NCBI RefSeq assembly: GCF_000382185.1
Contig: NZ_KB907784.1
Coordinates: 186,001-250,000, forward strand
Origin: Bordetella sp. FB-8
GTDB lineage: Bacteria; Pseudomonadota; Gammaproteobacteria; Burkholderiales; Burkholderiaceae_B
Direction of reading: 5' to 3'
DNA length: 64,000 nucleotides
The stretch's first letter is position 1, and the number at the start of each line of letters is the position of its first letter. The position numbers and the translations under genes are program-made. Below are positions 1 to 10,236 of this stretch, piece by piece. Below the pieces are notes generated by a model, which saw only the letters and a list, made by a program, of their open reading frames with translations, was not told the origin of the DNA and did no database searches.

Positions 1-398
1 GAGAAGGTGAAAAGCGAGATGTAGGAGAAAAAGCGCGTGTAGCCCGGATCGTCGGCCATGTAGCCGATGGTGTAGATATGCACCATCAGCGAGACGAAAG
101 TGACCACCACCATCATCAGGGCCGACAGCGCGTCGATCTGGAAGCCGATCTGCAAGGGCACCTTGCCGATCATGCTCCACGTGTAGACCACGCCGTCGTA
201 GGTATGACCAGCCAGCACGTCCTTGAGCACCACGAAGGAGCCGACGGTCGAGACCAGTACCAGCAGGATGGTGACGCAGTGCGCGCCGCGCCGGCTGATG
301 AAGCGGCCCAGGAAACCCGTGCCGAACAGGCCGGCCACGATGGCGCCCACAAGGGGAGCCAGCGCGATCAGCAAATAGAGATTTAGGGAGCTAGACAT
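1..398 (-). CDS. nuoL: NADH-quinone oxidoreductase subunit L (5' part, cut by window edge)
   Basis: This is the N-terminal 132 or so residues of NuoL, an antiporter-like membrane subunit of complex I that helps pump protons while NADH is oxidised by quinone. The protein opens MSSSLNLYLLIALAPLVGA and then shows hydrophobic helices and a stretch (DALSALMMVVVTFVSLMVH) typical of the NuoL/M/N family. The ATG lies 17 bases after the nuoK stop, as expected for the nuo operon. The rest of the gene, and presumably nuoM and nuoN, lie to the left of the window. The identification is firm from order and sequence; only the length cannot be judged. Confidence 0.95.
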   Translation of the reverse strand, partial: MSSSLNLYLLIALAPLVGAIVAGLFGTGFLGRFISRRGAHCVTILLVLVSTVGSFVVLKDVLAGHTYDGVVYTWSMIGKVPLQIGFQIDALSALMMVVVTFVSLMVHIYTIGYMADDPGYTRFFSYISLFTF

Positions 399-415
399 TT
401 TCTTCCGATACTCCG

Positions 416-724
416 TCAGCCCTTGAGGCGGTCGAGTTCATCGACGTTGATCGTGCTCAGGTTACGGAACAACAGCACCAGGATGGCCAGGCCGATGGCC
501 GACTCGGCGGCGGCCACGGTCAGGATGAAGAACACGAACACCTGACCGGCCGTATCGCCGGCCCAGCTCGAGAAGGCCACGAAATTCATGTTGACGGCCA
601 GGAGCATCAGCTCGATGGACATCAGCAGAATGATGAGGTTGCGGCGGTTCAGGAAGATGCCGAAGATCCCGATGGCGAACAGGATCGCCCCCAGAACCAG
701 GTAATGCGCCAGCGTGAGCGTCAT
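416..724 (-). CDS. nuoK: NADH-quinone oxidoreductase subunit K
   Basis: NuoK is a small membrane subunit of complex I (102 residues, the usual size) related to MrpC of Na+/H+ antiporters. Three transmembrane helices can be seen, and the conserved acidic residues fall within them ([19 protein letters not shown] and [11 protein letters not shown] carry the family's membrane glutamates). Its ATG overlaps the nuoJ stop by four bases (ATGA), so translation is probably coupled. It acts in the cytoplasmic membrane arm next to NuoJ and NuoL. Confidence 0.97.
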   Translation of the reverse strand: MTLTLAHYLVLGAILFAIGIFGIFLNRRNLIILLMSIELMLLAVNMNFVAFSSWAGDTAGQVFVFFILTVAAAESAIGLAILVLLFRNLSTINVDELDRLKG

Positions 725-1368
725 TGCTTTTCTCCTTGCTCGTTCTGTGCGGACGAATCGGCAACTTGATTGCGATCGCTCACCGCCTTCATCTGGACCA
801 TGCGCAAGCGATCCTTGGCCTTCACGCGCACCGCGGCGGACGGATCGTTGTACTTGGCCTGCGACTTGCGGCCGCGCAGCGTCAGCGCGATTGCGGCGAC
901 CATGCCCACCAGCAGGATGGCCGCACCCACTTCAACGCCGTAGACGTAATGGCCGTACATGGCCTCGCCCAAAGCGCGGGCGTTGTTGTAGCTGTTGGGC
1001 ATGGTGGCCGGCGTGGATTCGCCGCCCCAGGTCGAGAACAGCACGAAGGCCATTTCAAGCACCAAGACGCCGCCCACGACGACACCCAGGGGCAGGTAGG
1101 TCTTGAGCCCCCGACGCAGGTGATCGACGCGAATGTCCAGCATCATCACGATGAAGAGGAAAAGCACCATCACCGCACCCACATACACCAACACCAGCAG
1201 CAAGGCCAGGAACTCGGACCCCAGCAGCATCCAGATCATGGCCGCGTTGGCGAAAGCCAGGATCAGGTGCAGTACGGCGGTCACGGGGCTGCTCGCCGTA
1301 ATGACCCGGAAAGCCGAGATCACCAGGACGAAGGACAGCAGATAAAACAAAAAGGTAGTGAATGTCAT
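721..1368 (-). CDS. nuoJ: NADH-quinone oxidoreductase subunit J
   Basis: NuoJ is a membrane-arm subunit of complex I. The 215 residues begin [19 protein letters not shown] and contain about five hydrophobic helices, including the conserved segment around [20 protein letters not shown]. The C-terminal 50 residues are charged and Gln/Ser rich, a soluble tail typical of betaproteobacterial NuoJ. The gene sits 18 bases after nuoI and overlaps nuoK by four bases. The protein helps line the proton path together with NuoK, NuoA and NuoH. Confidence 0.96.
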   Translation of the reverse strand: MTFTTFLFYLLSFVLVISAFRVITASSPVTAVLHLILAFANAAMIWMLLGSEFLALLLVLVYVGAVMVLFLFIVMMLDIRVDHLRRGLKTYLPLGVVVGGVLVLEMAFVLFSTWGGESTPATMPNSYNNARALGEAMYGHYVYGVEVGAAILLVGMVAAIALTLRGRKSQAKYNDPSAAVRVKAKDRLRMVQMKAVSDRNQVADSSAQNEQGEKQ

Positions 1369-1386
1369 GTCTGTCTATACCCCGGC

Positions 1387-1875
1387 TCAGCGGTAGGGCG
1401 CGTCTTCGGCACGGCGCTTGGCGATTTCGGCTTCGTAGCGGTCGCCCACGGCGAGCAACATGTCCTTGGTGAAGTACAGGTCGCCGCGCTTTTCGCCGTG
1501 GTATTCGTGGATGTGCGTTTCCACGATGGAGTCCACGGGACAGCTTTCTTCGCAGAAGCCGCAGAAGATGCATTTGGTCAGGTCGATGTCATAGCGCGTG
1601 GTGCGACGGGTGCCGTCTTCACGCACGTCCGATTCGATGGTGATTGCCAGGGCCGGGCACACCGCTTCGCACAGCTTGCAGGCGATGCAGCGCTCTTGCC
1701 CGTTAGGGTAGCGGCGCAGCGCATGCAAGCCGCGGAAACGCGGCGACAGAGGCGTCTTCTCCATGGGGTAGCGCAAAGTGATCTTGCGCTTGAAGAAGTA
1801 CTTGCCCGTGAGCTTCATGCCCTTGAAGAGCTCGGACAGCAGAAGGCTGCCGAAAAAATCCTTGATTGCTTCCAT
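1387..1875 (-). CDS. nuoI: NADH-quinone oxidoreductase subunit I (two 4Fe-4S ferredoxin)
   Basis: NuoI carries the N6a and N6b 4Fe-4S clusters that pass electrons towards NuoB and quinone. The 162 residues contain two complete CxxCxxCxxxC motifs: C63, C66, C69 and C73 ([12 protein letters not shown]), then C102, C105, C108 and C112 ([12 protein letters not shown]). The N-terminal helix ([19 protein letters not shown]) anchors it to the membrane arm. It lies between nuoH and nuoJ with 18-base gaps on each side, in standard order. All iron-sulfur ligands are present. Confidence 0.98.
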   Translation of the reverse strand: MEAIKDFFGSLLLSELFKGMKLTGKYFFKRKITLRYPMEKTPLSPRFRGLHALRRYPNGQERCIACKLCEAVCPALAITIESDVREDGTRRTTRYDIDLTKCIFCGFCEESCPVDSIVETHIHEYHGEKRGDLYFTKDMLLAVGDRYEAEIAKRRAEDAPYR

Positions 1876-1893
1876 ATCCGTCTCGCAGCTCGC

Positions 1894-2967
1894 TCAGTGC
1901 CAAATATTGAAAGGCGTCTGCATCCAGATCGCCACGACCACCAGCCACACACCGGTCAGCGGGATGAATATCTTCCAGCCCAGACGCATGATCTGGTCGT
2001 AGCGGTAGCGCGGGAAGGCCGCACGGAACCAGATGAACAGCGACACCACGCAGAAGGTCTTGATGCCCAGCCAGATCCAGCCCGGGATCAGCGTGAACGG
2101 CGCGACATTCAGCGGCGACATCCAGCCGCCCAGGAACATGATCGACGCCATGCACGAGAGCAGGATCATGTTGGCGTACTCGCCCAGGAAGAACAGCGCG
2201 AAGGCCGTGCCTGAGTATTCGACCATATGGCCGGCCACGATTTCCGATTCGCCTTCGACCACGTCGAAGGGATGGCGGTTGGTTTCGGCCACCATCGAAA
2301 TGATGTAGATCACGAACAGAGGCAGCAGCGGCAGCCAGTTCCAGGAAAGGAAGGTCAGGCCGTGGGCGGCGAACCAGCCTCTGCCCTGCCCCAACACAAT
2401 GTCGCTCATGTTCAGGCTGCCCGAGACCAGCAGCACCGCCACCATCACGAAGCCCATGGCCAGTTCATACGACACCATCTGCGCCGAGGCGCGCAGCGCG
2501 CCCAGGAAGGCGTATTTGGAGTTCGATGCCCAACCCGCCACGATCACGCCGTATACGCCCACCGAGGTGATGGCCATGACGTACAGAAGGCCGGCGTTGA
2601 CGTTGGCCAACACCACTCCGGGCGAAAAAGGAACGACCGCCCAGGCGGCCAGGGCAGGCATGAGCACTACCACCGGCGAGATGATGAAAAGGACCTTGTT
2701 GGCCTTGGACGGCACCACCACTTCTTTCGTGATGAGCTTGAACACGTCGGCGAAAGGCTGGAGCAGCCCCTTGGGACCCACTCGCGTGGGACCCAGCCGG
2801 ATGTGCATGAAGCCAATCATCTTGCGTTCCCACAAGGTGAGGTACGCCACGCACAGGATGACGGGAACGGCGATCAGCACGATCTTGACGATCGTCCAGA
2901 CCACCAGCCAGACGGTCGGGCCCAACAGGGCCGCGCCATGGGTTTCGAGTACATCAAGCCAAGTCAT
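1894..2967 (-). CDS. nuoH: NADH-quinone oxidoreductase subunit H
   Basis: NuoH is the membrane subunit that forms the quinone chamber together with NuoB and NuoD. It has 357 residues, about eight transmembrane segments and family signatures such as [20 protein letters not shown] and a [13 protein letters not shown] stretch with conserved acidic residues. Its start codon overlaps the last base of the nuoG stop (TGATG), which points to translational coupling. The length is usual for the family, and no irregularity is visible. Confidence 0.98.
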   Translation of the reverse strand: MTWLDVLETHGAALLGPTVWLVVWTIVKIVLIAVPVILCVAYLTLWERKMIGFMHIRLGPTRVGPKGLLQPFADVFKLITKEVVVPSKANKVLFIISPVVVLMPALAAWAVVPFSPGVVLANVNAGLLYVMAITSVGVYGVIVAGWASNSKYAFLGALRASAQMVSYELAMGFVMVAVLLVSGSLNMSDIVLGQGRGWFAAHGLTFLSWNWLPLLPLFVIYIISMVAETNRHPFDVVEGESEIVAGHMVEYSGTAFALFFLGEYANMILLSCMASIMFLGGWMSPLNVAPFTLIPGWIWLGIKTFCVVSLFIWFRAAFPRYRYDQIMRLGWKIFIPLTGVWLVVVAIWMQTPFNIWH

Positions 2968-5291
2968 CAGGCACGCTCCACGCTGATTTCGCCGAAGGCA
3001 CCGCCCAAGGGGGCAGTCTGCTCGAAGGCCGTCGCGATGCGCACGGTGCGGGCCGCCACGGTGTCGTCCTGAACCGCTTGCAAGACCACCGAACCGGCGG
3101 CCGACTTGACGCGCACTTGCGCGCCGGCCGACAGGCCCAGCTGCGACAAAGTCGCACCATTGATGCGCGCTGCCGGCACGCTAGAAGCCGGTGCGGCCTG
3201 AAGAGCGCCGGAGCGGCGCACGATGGCATCAGAGCGATAGATCGGCACGTCGGCCAGACGCTCCAGGCCGCCGGACGCGGCGCACGCGGCGGGAGCCGCC
3301 TTGATCTGATTGGACAGGCGGCCTTCGATCCCACCGCTCAGCACGGCATCACGCACCGACTCGGAGCTCTCGTCTTCGAAACCCGGCAGTTGCAGCACAT
3401 TGCCCAACACGCGCAGCACCTTCCAGCCCGGACGGCTTTCGCCCAGCGGCGCCACGGTGCCCTTGAAGCTCTGAGCCGTGCCCGCGGCGTTGACGAAGGT
3501 GCCGGAGGTTTCGGTGAACGGAGCGACCGGCAGCATCACGTCGGCCCAGTCCTGCGCAGCCGAACGATAGGAGGTCAGCGCGACCGAGAACGCGCTCTTG
3601 AGCGCGGCCACGGCCTGCGGGCCGTTGTCGGCATCGAGCAGCGGCTCGGCGTGCAGCACCACATAAGCCTTGAGCGGATCGGCCAGCATCGCCGCGGCTG
3701 TCTTGCCGCCCTGCCCCGGCACGGCACCCGCCAAGTAGCCGCCCACGGTGTTGCCGCCGGAGGTCAGGAAACCAAGCTTGCCTGCGGCCAAGCCAGCGAG
3801 CACGCCGGCATTGGCGACCAGGGTGGAAGCAACCGGCGAATTCACGGCCAGGTTGCCCAGCAGCACGGCGACGTTCGAACCGGACGCCAGGCTGGCGGCG
3901 ATACGCTTGGCTTCGTCGCCCGGCGTCACCTGCGCAAATTGCACCGGCACGGCCGCCGACTTGGCCTGGGCCAGCGCCACGGCCACTTCGGCCAGGGCGT
4001 TCACCATGCCCGAAGGCGCAGTAGTGATGCGCGCGGTCACGGGCATCAGTGGATTGTCGGCCGAACCGTCGATCAGCAACACCTGCGTGCCGCGCTTGGC
4101 GGCCTGGCGCAGACGCTGAGCGATCAACGGATGATCCTTGCGCAGGAACGAACCGACGATCAGCACGCGATCAAGATTGTCCACTCCGGCGATGGGCATA
4201 CCCAGCCAGGGCGCACCGGACAAGGCGGCGTCCAAGCCGGCATCGGTCTGGCGCAGGCGGAAATCGATGTTCTGCGAACCCAAGGCGCGCATCAGGCGGC
4301 CCAGCAGAGCAAATTCTTCGGTTGTCGCGTATTCGGTGGCCAGCGCGCCGATCTGGCCGGAGCCCGCGCTCTCACGCGCGCGGTTCAGGCCCTGGGCCGC
4401 GGCCTGCAGCGCGTCGGACCAGGAGGCTTCGCGCCAGCTGCCGTCCGCGTTCTTGATCATAGGCAAGGCCAGGCGGTCTTCGCTGTTCAGGCCCTCGTAC
4501 GAGAAACGGTCGCGGTCGCTGATCCAGCATTCGTTGACGGCTTCGTTTTCGAAAGGCACCACGCGCAGGACTTCGTTGTCCTTGACCTGCACCACCAGAT
4601 TGGCGCCCACGCTGTCGTGCGGGCTGACGGAGCGGCGGCGCGCCAGTTCCCAGGTCCGGGCGCTGTAGCGGAACGGCTTGGAAGTCAGCGCACCCACGGG
4701 GCAGATATCGATCATATTGCCCGACAGCTCGGACTCGACACTGCGTCCCACGAAGGTGGTGATCTCGGCATGCTCGCCGCGACCCAGCATGCCCAGTTCC
4801 ATCACGCCGGCGATTTCCTGGCCGAAGCGTACGCAGCGGGTGCAATGAATGCAGCGGGCCATTTCCTCGGCCGACACCAGCGGACCCAGGTCCTTGTGAA
4901 AGACCACGCGCTTTTCTTCCTTGTAGCGCGAAGCGGACTTGCCATAGCCCACCGCCAGGTCCTGCAGTTGGCACTCGCCGCCCTGGTCGCAGATCGGGCA
5001 GTCGAGCGGGTGGTTGATCAGCAGGAACTCCATGACCGACTCTTGCGCGGCACGGGCCTTCTCGGACTGGGTATGCACCACCATGCCATTGGTCACGGGC
5101 GTGGCGCAGGCCGGCAGGGCCTTGGGCGCCTTCTCGACCTCGACCAGGCACATGCGGCAGTTGGCCGCGATGGACAGTTTCTTGTGGTAGCAGAAATGCG
5201 GCACGTAGAGCCCGATCTTCTGGGCGGCATGCATGACCATGCTGCCCTCGGGGACTTCGACCTTATTGCCGTCGACGGTTATTTCAACCAT
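2967..5291 (-). CDS. nuoG: NADH-quinone oxidoreductase subunit G
   Basis: NuoG is the large iron-sulfur subunit of the peripheral arm. Its N-terminal 2Fe-2S domain has ligands C34, C45, C48 and C62. These are followed by the [10 protein letters not shown] and [11 protein letters not shown] cluster motifs, and then by a molybdopterin-oxidoreductase-like domain that has no catalytic role in complex I. The 774 residues are normal for the family. The gene sits 15 bases after nuoF and is joined to nuoH by a one-base overlap. The long open frame on the opposite strand over this gene is a GC-rich shadow. Confidence 0.98.
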   Translation of the reverse strand: MVEITVDGNKVEVPEGSMVMHAAQKIGLYVPHFCYHKKLSIAANCRMCLVEVEKAPKALPACATPVTNGMVVHTQSEKARAAQESVMEFLLINHPLDCPICDQGGECQLQDLAVGYGKSASRYKEEKRVVFHKDLGPLVSAEEMARCIHCTRCVRFGQEIAGVMELGMLGRGEHAEITTFVGRSVESELSGNMIDICPVGALTSKPFRYSARTWELARRRSVSPHDSVGANLVVQVKDNEVLRVVPFENEAVNECWISDRDRFSYEGLNSEDRLALPMIKNADGSWREASWSDALQAAAQGLNRARESAGSGQIGALATEYATTEEFALLGRLMRALGSQNIDFRLRQTDAGLDAALSGAPWLGMPIAGVDNLDRVLIVGSFLRKDHPLIAQRLRQAAKRGTQVLLIDGSADNPLMPVTARITTAPSGMVNALAEVAVALAQAKSAAVPVQFAQVTPGDEAKRIAASLASGSNVAVLLGNLAVNSPVASTLVANAGVLAGLAAGKLGFLTSGGNTVGGYLAGAVPGQGGKTAAAMLADPLKAYVVLHAEPLLDADNGPQAVAALKSAFSVALTSYRSAAQDWADVMLPVAPFTETSGTFVNAAGTAQSFKGTVAPLGESRPGWKVLRVLGNVLQLPGFEDESSESVRDAVLSGGIEGRLSNQIKAAPAACAASGGLERLADVPIYRSDAIVRRSGALQAAPASSVPAARINGATLSQLGLSAGAQVRVKSAAGSVVLQAVQDDTVAARTVRIATAFEQTAPLGGAFGEISVERA

Positions 5292-5306
5292 TGCTGTTCC
5301 TGAGGC

Positions 5307-6671
5307 TTACAGATAGTGCGCAACCACACACGACTTGTGCTCGATGTGGTGCGCGAATTCGTCGCGGAAATGCTTGAGGAAGCCGCGTACCGGCATGGCG
5401 GCGGCATCGCCCAGCGCGCAAATGGTGCGGCCCATGATGCTGCCGGCCACGCTGTCGAGCAATTCCAGGTCTTCCTGGCGACCTTCGCCGTGCTCGATAC
5501 GGTGGACCATGCGGTAGAGCCAGCCGGTGCCTTCGCGGCACGGCGTGCACTGGCCGCAGCTCTCTTCAAAATAGAAGTAGGACAGGCGCAGCAGCGACTT
5601 GACCATGCAGCGGGTCTCGTCCATGACGATGACCGCGCCCGAACCCAGCATGGAGCCGGCCTTGGCGATGGAGTCATAGTCCATGGTGCAGTCCATCATC
5701 ATGTCCGCGGGTAGCACCGGAGCGGACGAGCCGCCGGGGATCACGGCCTTGAGCTTCTTGCCGCCGCGCATGCCGCCGGCCAGCTCCAGCAACGCGGGAA
5801 ACGGCGTGCCCATCGGGATCTCGTAGTTGCCCGGACGCTCGACGTCGCCCGTGATCGAGAAAAGCTTGGTGCCGCCGTTGTTCGGCTTGCCGGCCTCGAG
5901 GTAGGCCTGGCCGCCGTTGCGGATGATCCAGGGCACCGCCGCGAAGGTTTCGGTGTTGTTGATGGTGGTGGGCTTGCCGTACAGGCCGAAGCTCGCCGGG
6001 AACGGCGGCTTGAAGCGCGGCTGCCCTTTCTTGCCCTCGAGCGATTCGAGCAGCGCGGTTTCTTCGCCGCAGATATAGGCGCCATAGCCATGGAAGGCGT
6101 GCAGCTGGAAATTGAATTCCGAACCCAGGATCCGGTCGCCCAGGAAGCCCGCGGCGCGCGCTTGCTCCAGCGCCTCTTCGAAGCGTTCGTACACCTCGAA
6201 GATTTCGCCGTGGATGTAGTTGTAGCCGACGGTGATGCCCATGGCGTATGCCGCGATGGCCATGCCTTCGATCACGATGTGCGGATTGAAGCGCAGGATG
6301 TCGCGATCCTTGAACGTACCGGGCTCGCCTTCGTCGGAATTGCAGACCAGGTACTTCTGGCCCGGGAAGGTGCGCGGCATGAAGCTCCACTTCAAGCCGG
6401 TCGGGAAACCCGCGCCGCCGCGGCCGCGCAAGGCCGAAGTCTTGACTTCGGCGATCACGTCCTCGGGTTTCATGCCTGTGGTCAGGATCTTGCGCAGGGC
6501 CTCGTAGCCGCCGCGCTTGACGTAGTCGGCCAGGCGCCAGTTCTCGCCGTCGACGTCGGCCATGATCTGCGGGTTGATGTGCCGGCTGTGCAGCGCCATC
6601 GAGCTGGCCAGATCGGTGCCGTGCGGCGTGGCGTGCAGCCCATGCGAGAGGGATTGATACAGGGCGCTCAT
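5307..6671 (-). CDS. nuoF: NADH-quinone oxidoreductase subunit F (NADH and FMN site)
   Basis: NuoF binds NADH and FMN and holds the N3 4Fe-4S cluster, making it the electron entry point of complex I. The glycine-rich [10 protein letters not shown] motif (residues 83-92) is the nucleotide/FMN site, and [13 protein letters not shown] near residue 375 supplies cluster ligands. The 454 residues match the family length. The start codon overlaps the nuoE stop by four bases (ATGA), so NuoE and NuoF, which form a subcomplex, are probably made together. Confidence 0.98.
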   Translation of the reverse strand: MSALYQSLSHGLHATPHGTDLASSMALHSRHINPQIMADVDGENWRLADYVKRGGYEALRKILTTGMKPEDVIAEVKTSALRGRGGAGFPTGLKWSFMPRTFPGQKYLVCNSDEGEPGTFKDRDILRFNPHIVIEGMAIAAYAMGITVGYNYIHGEIFEVYERFEEALEQARAAGFLGDRILGSEFNFQLHAFHGYGAYICGEETALLESLEGKKGQPRFKPPFPASFGLYGKPTTINNTETFAAVPWIIRNGGQAYLEAGKPNNGGTKLFSITGDVERPGNYEIPMGTPFPALLELAGGMRGGKKLKAVIPGGSSAPVLPADMMMDCTMDYDSIAKAGSMLGSGAVIVMDETRCMVKSLLRLSYFYFEESCGQCTPCREGTGWLYRMVHRIEHGEGRQEDLELLDSVAGSIMGRTICALGDAAAMPVRGFLKHFRDEFAHHIEHKSCVVAHYL

Positions 6672-7159
6672 GCGGCCTCCCCTTTCTTCAGCGTGTCGAC
6701 CAGCGCGTCGATCTTTTCGTCAGTCATCTGCACGCACATATGCTTGTTGTTGACCAGCAGCACCGGCGAGTCGCCGCAGGCACCCATGCATTCACCCTCG
6801 ATCAGGGTGAACTGGCCGTCGGCGGTGGTTTCGCGATAGTCGATTCCCAGCTTGCGCTTGAGATAGTCGCCAGCGCGCTCGCCCGAGCGCAGCGCGCAGG
6901 GCAAGTTGGTGCAGACCGAGATCTTGTGCCTGCCCACCGGGGCGACGTTGAACATGTTGTAGAAAGTGGCGACTTCCTGCACGGCGATCGGCTCCACGCC
7001 GATGTACTTCGCCACATCTTCGAGGATGTCGGGAGACAGCCAGCCTTTTTCGTCTTGCGCGATGGCAAGCGCGGCCATGATGGCGGACTGCCGCTGGTCG
7101 GCCGGGAACTTGGCAAGTTCCCGATCGATTTTCTGGTAGGCCTGTGCGGAAAGCAGCAT
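6668..7159 (-). CDS. nuoE: NADH-quinone oxidoreductase subunit E (2Fe-2S)
   Basis: NuoE is a thioredoxin-fold 2Fe-2S protein that partners NuoF in the NADH dehydrogenase module. The four ligands are visible at C83, C88, C124 and C128 (CTNLPC and CMGAC). It has 163 residues, a normal length. A 60-base gap separates it from nuoD, the second-longest gap between genes in this operon, and it overlaps nuoF by four bases. Confidence 0.97.
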   Translation of the reverse strand: MLLSAQAYQKIDRELAKFPADQRQSAIMAALAIAQDEKGWLSPDILEDVAKYIGVEPIAVQEVATFYNMFNVAPVGRHKISVCTNLPCALRSGERAGDYLKRKLGIDYRETTADGQFTLIEGECMGACGDSPVLLVNNKHMCVQMTDEKIDALVDTLKKGEAA

Positions 7160-7219
7160 AGTTGGGAAATCCGGATGGGTGCGGGATCGATGACCGAGTG
7201 AAATGAGCTCGAATGCAGC

Positions 7220-8476
7220 TCAGCGATCGACCTCGCCGAAAACGATGTCCTGCGTGCCGATGATGGTGACCGCATCGGCGATCATGTGGCCGCGGGTCAT
7301 TTCGTCGAGCGATTGCAGGTGGGCAAAGCCGGGCGCGCGAATCTTCAGGCGATACGGCTTGTTGGCGCCGTCGGAAACCATGTAGATGCCGAACTCGCCC
7401 TTGGGGTGCTCGACCGTGGAGAACACTTCGCCCGCAGGCACGTGAAAACCTTCGGTAAAGAGCTTGAAGTGGTGGATCAGCTCTTCCATGTTGGTCTTCA
7501 TGCCCACACGCTTGGGCGGCGCAACCTTGTGGTTGTCGCTCATCACCGGACCGGGGTTGTTGCGCAGCCATTCCACGCATTGGCGGACGATGCGGTTGCT
7601 CTCGCGCATTTCAGCCACGCGAACCAGATAGCGGTCGTAGCAGTCGCCGTTCACGCCGACCGGGATGTCGAAATCCATCAAGTCGTAGACTTCGTAAGGC
7701 TGGGTCTTGCGGGTATCCCAGGCAATGCCCGAGCCGCGCAGCATGGGGCCGGTAAAGCCCAGCGCCTTGGCGCGATCGGGGTCGACCACGCCGATACCCA
7801 CCAGGCGCTGCTTCCAGATGCGGTTGTCGGTGAGCAGCGTTTCGTACTCGTCGACGCAAGCCGGGAAACGGTTGGTGAAGTCTTCGATGAAGTCGAGCAG
7901 CGAGCCGGAACGGGCGTGATTGAACGCCTTGAGGTCCTTTTCGCTGCGATGGTATTTGCCGGCCTGGAACTGCGCCATGGTGTCGGGCAGGTCGCGATAG
8001 ACACCGCCCGGGCGGTAGTAGGCCGCATGCATGCGCGCGCCCGAGACCGCCTCATAGCAGTCCATCAGGTCTTCGCGCTCGCGGAAGGCGTACAGGAACA
8101 CCGCCATGGCACCCACGTCCAGGGCGTGCGATCCCACCGACATCAGGTGATTCAGTATGCGGGTGATCTCGTCGAACATCACGCGGATGTACTGCGCGCG
8201 CAGCGGCACCTCGACGCCCAGCAGCCTTTCGATGGCCATGACGTAGGCGTGCTCGTTGCACATCATCGACACGTAGTCCAGGCGGTCCATGTAGGGCAGC
8301 GCCTGCAGGTAGGTCTTGTGCTCGGCCAGCTTTTCGGTGGCGCGGTGCAGCAATCCGATGTGCGGATCGGCGCGCTGGATGACTTCGCCGTCCAGTTCGA
8401 GCACCAGGCGCAGCACGCCGTGCGCGGACGGGTGCTGGGGGCCGAAGTTGAGCGTGTAGTTCTTGATTTCTGCCAT
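7220..8476 (-). CDS. nuoD: NADH-quinone oxidoreductase subunit D
   Basis: NuoD, related to the large subunit of NiFe hydrogenases, forms the quinone reduction site with NuoB. The 418 residues start [20 protein letters not shown], where the GPQHPSAHG loop is diagnostic and its His contacts quinone. The C-terminus ends in the conserved DIVFGEVDR. It lies 13 bases after nuoC, is separate rather than fused to it as in enterics, and has the usual length. Confidence 0.98.
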   Translation of the reverse strand: MAEIKNYTLNFGPQHPSAHGVLRLVLELDGEVIQRADPHIGLLHRATEKLAEHKTYLQALPYMDRLDYVSMMCNEHAYVMAIERLLGVEVPLRAQYIRVMFDEITRILNHLMSVGSHALDVGAMAVFLYAFREREDLMDCYEAVSGARMHAAYYRPGGVYRDLPDTMAQFQAGKYHRSEKDLKAFNHARSGSLLDFIEDFTNRFPACVDEYETLLTDNRIWKQRLVGIGVVDPDRAKALGFTGPMLRGSGIAWDTRKTQPYEVYDLMDFDIPVGVNGDCYDRYLVRVAEMRESNRIVRQCVEWLRNNPGPVMSDNHKVAPPKRVGMKTNMEELIHHFKLFTEGFHVPAGEVFSTVEHPKGEFGIYMVSDGANKPYRLKIRAPGFAHLQSLDEMTRGHMIADAVTIIGTQDIVFGEVDR

Positions 8477-8489
8477 GTTAGTTCGCCAG

Positions 8490-9119
8490 TCAGTGCCCGA
8501 TGCCGTAGGTGTCTTCGCGCACCACGCGCGGCGTGATTTCGCGCGGGTCGATGGTGACGGGCTGGTAGACGACGCGGTGCTGCTCGTCGTCGTAGCGCAT
8601 TTCCACCGTGCCGGACAGGGGAAAATCCTTGCGGAAGGGATGGCCGATGAAACCGTAGTCGGTCAGGATGCGGCGCAGGTCGGGGTGGCCTTCGAAGACG
8701 ATGCCGTACAGATCGAAGGCTTCGCGCTCGAACCAGTTGACGCTGGGCCAGCACTCCAAGAGCGAGGCCACCAGGGGGAACTCGTCATCGGGCGCCCAGG
8801 TGCGCAGGCGCAGGCGCCAGTTGTGCTCGAAAGACAATAGGTGCACGACCACGGCATAGCGGCCGGGGAAACGGCTGGCGCCCCCCTGTCCTTCGGGCTC
8901 GGCGCGCGTGGCATTGCCATAGGTAAGGTAGTCGACGCCGCACAGATCGATGCAGGACTCAAAGCGCAGATCGGCGTCGGTACGCAGGCGGTTGGCCGCC
9001 GCGAGCCACTGGTCGGCCGCAACTTCGAGGGTGATTTCGCCGAAAGCTTCGGTCATTGCCGCGTTTTCGCCAAAGGCGGCCTGCAGCTTGGATTTCAGGG
9101 TTTCGAGCCTGGTCGTCAT
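8490..9119 (-). CDS. nuoC: NADH-quinone oxidoreductase subunit C
   Basis: NuoC is the 30-kDa structural subunit of the connecting module of complex I. The 209 residues include the family signature around [20 protein letters not shown], followed by [20 protein letters not shown]. It has no cofactor. It sits six bases after nuoB and 13 bases before nuoD, consistent with one transcript. The length is typical for a non-fused NuoC. Confidence 0.98.
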   Translation of the reverse strand: MTTRLETLKSKLQAAFGENAAMTEAFGEITLEVAADQWLAAANRLRTDADLRFESCIDLCGVDYLTYGNATRAEPEGQGGASRFPGRYAVVVHLLSFEHNWRLRLRTWAPDDEFPLVASLLECWPSVNWFEREAFDLYGIVFEGHPDLRRILTDYGFIGHPFRKDFPLSGTVEMRYDDEQHRVVYQPVTIDPREITPRVVREDTYGIGH

Positions 9120-9125
9120 GAGTGT

Positions 9126-9602
9126 TCAGCGCGCAATGGTGTTGGTCAGGCGAATCTTGTTCTGCATTTGCAGCAGTCCGTAGACCAGCGCCTCGGCGGT
9201 GGGCGGACAGCCCGGCACGTAGACATCGACTGGCACGATGCGATCGCAGCCGCGGACCACGGAGTACGAATAGTGGTAGTAGCCGCCGCCGTTGGCGCAG
9301 GAGCCCATGGATACCACCCAGCGCGGCTCGGGCATCTGGTCGTAGACCTTGCGCAGCGCCGGCGCCATCTTGTTGCACAGCGTGCCGGCCACGATCATCA
9401 GATCGGACTGGCGCGGGCTGGGACGGAACACGATGCCGAACTGATCCAGGTCGTAGCGCGCCGCGCCCGCGTGCATCATTTCGACCGCGCAGCAGGCCAG
9501 GCCGAAGGTCATGGGCCACATCGAGCCGGTCTTGGCCCAATTGATGAATTTGTCGGCGCTGGTAGTGATGAAGCCTTGCTTGAGAATGCCGTCTATAGCC
9601 AT
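9126..9602 (-). CDS. nuoB: NADH-quinone oxidoreductase subunit B (cluster N2)
   Basis: NuoB holds the terminal 4Fe-4S cluster N2, which reduces quinone. The tandem-cysteine motif (CCAVEM, C37 and C38), together with C102 and C132, supplies the four ligands. It has 158 residues, as usual for the family. The gene lies 69 bases downstream of nuoA and six bases before nuoC. All ligands are intact, which supports an active complex. Confidence 0.98.
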   Translation of the reverse strand: MAIDGILKQGFITTSADKFINWAKTGSMWPMTFGLACCAVEMMHAGAARYDLDQFGIVFRPSPRQSDLMIVAGTLCNKMAPALRKVYDQMPEPRWVVSMGSCANGGGYYHYSYSVVRGCDRIVPVDVYVPGCPPTAEALVYGLLQMQNKIRLTNTIAR

Positions 9603-9671
9603 GGTAGTTCTCGACTTGGGGTACAGGGATGGGTTGCGCGAGCGATCGGGGCACAGCCCCGGATGCGCCCC

Positions 9672-10031
9672 TCATTCCCAGTCCAGCGCACCCTTTTTCC
9701 ATTCGTAGATGAAGCCGACCGTCAATACGGCCAAGAAGACCATGACGGTCCAGAAGCCGACCAGGCCCAGCGAACCCTGGGCAATGGCCCAGGGAAAAAG
9801 AAAGGCGATTTCCAGGTCGAACAGAATGAAGAGGATGGCCACCAGGTAGTAGCGCACGTCGAACTTCATCCGGGCATCTTCGAAGGCTTCGAATCCGCAC
9901 TCGTAGGGGGAAAGCTTTTCCGCGTAGGGACGGTTGGGGCCGATCAGGGAACCCGCCGTAATCAGCGCAAACCCGATTAGGGTTGCCACTAGGATAAACA
10001 GCAGGACGGGAAAATACTGTTGCAGGTTCAT
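9672..10031 (-). CDS. nuoA: NADH-quinone oxidoreductase subunit A
   Basis: NuoA is a three-helix membrane subunit and the first gene of the complex I operon. I chose the ATG that gives [20 protein letters not shown] (119 residues, normal size); an upstream in-frame ATG would add eight non-conserved residues. The loop [20 protein letters not shown] is the conserved hallmark that contacts the quinone cavity. Only about 200 bases separate it from the convergent end of the efflux operon, so the nuo promoter must lie just upstream. Confidence 0.96.
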   Translation of the reverse strand: MNLQQYFPVLLFILVATLIGFALITAGSLIGPNRPYAEKLSPYECGFEAFEDARMKFDVRYYLVAILFILFDLEIAFLFPWAIAQGSLGLVGFWTVMVFLAVLTVGFIYEWKKGALDWE

Positions 10032-10056
10032 TGGGCGTCCATCGTCAATGCACAAA

Positions 10057-10069
10057 CCGATACATTGTA
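10057..10069 (-). promoter_or_regulatory. Candidate nuoA promoter (extended -10)
   Basis: On the minus strand TGCTACAAT, an extended -10 element (TGn plus TACAAT), ends about 33 bases before the nuoA ATG. No good -35 box is visible at the usual distance, which is common for extended -10 promoters. The position is sensible for a nuo operon promoter, but it was judged by eye only. Confidence 0.35.
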
Positions 10070-10109
10070 GCAGTTGGCCGGTTACGTCCGGCTGACTTGG
10101 CTTACATTT

Positions 10110-10141
10110 TCATACGCCAACGCCGTCATACGCCAACGCCG
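10110..10141. repeat. Perfect 16-base tandem duplication upstream of nuoA
   Basis: Two adjacent identical copies of TCATACGCCAACGCCG lie between nuoA and the end of the efflux operon. The copies flank no obvious gene. They may be a replication-slippage product or a regulator site upstream of the nuo promoter; nothing in the sequence decides between these. Confidence 0.7.
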
Positions 10142-10236
10142 GAATCGCCTTGCCGCCGGCCAGGATAGCGTTGCGCCACCCGATAGTACATGACGCGTCA
10201 TGCGCCCCGACGCGCGCGCCCTGGTTCGGAGCGCGA

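Noticed and set aside
3078..5303. 741-codon open frame on the plus strand over nuoG
   Set aside because: It is antisense to a conserved gene with all iron-sulfur motifs, and its protein is His/Arg/Gly-rich low-complexity, as expected for a high-GC shadow.
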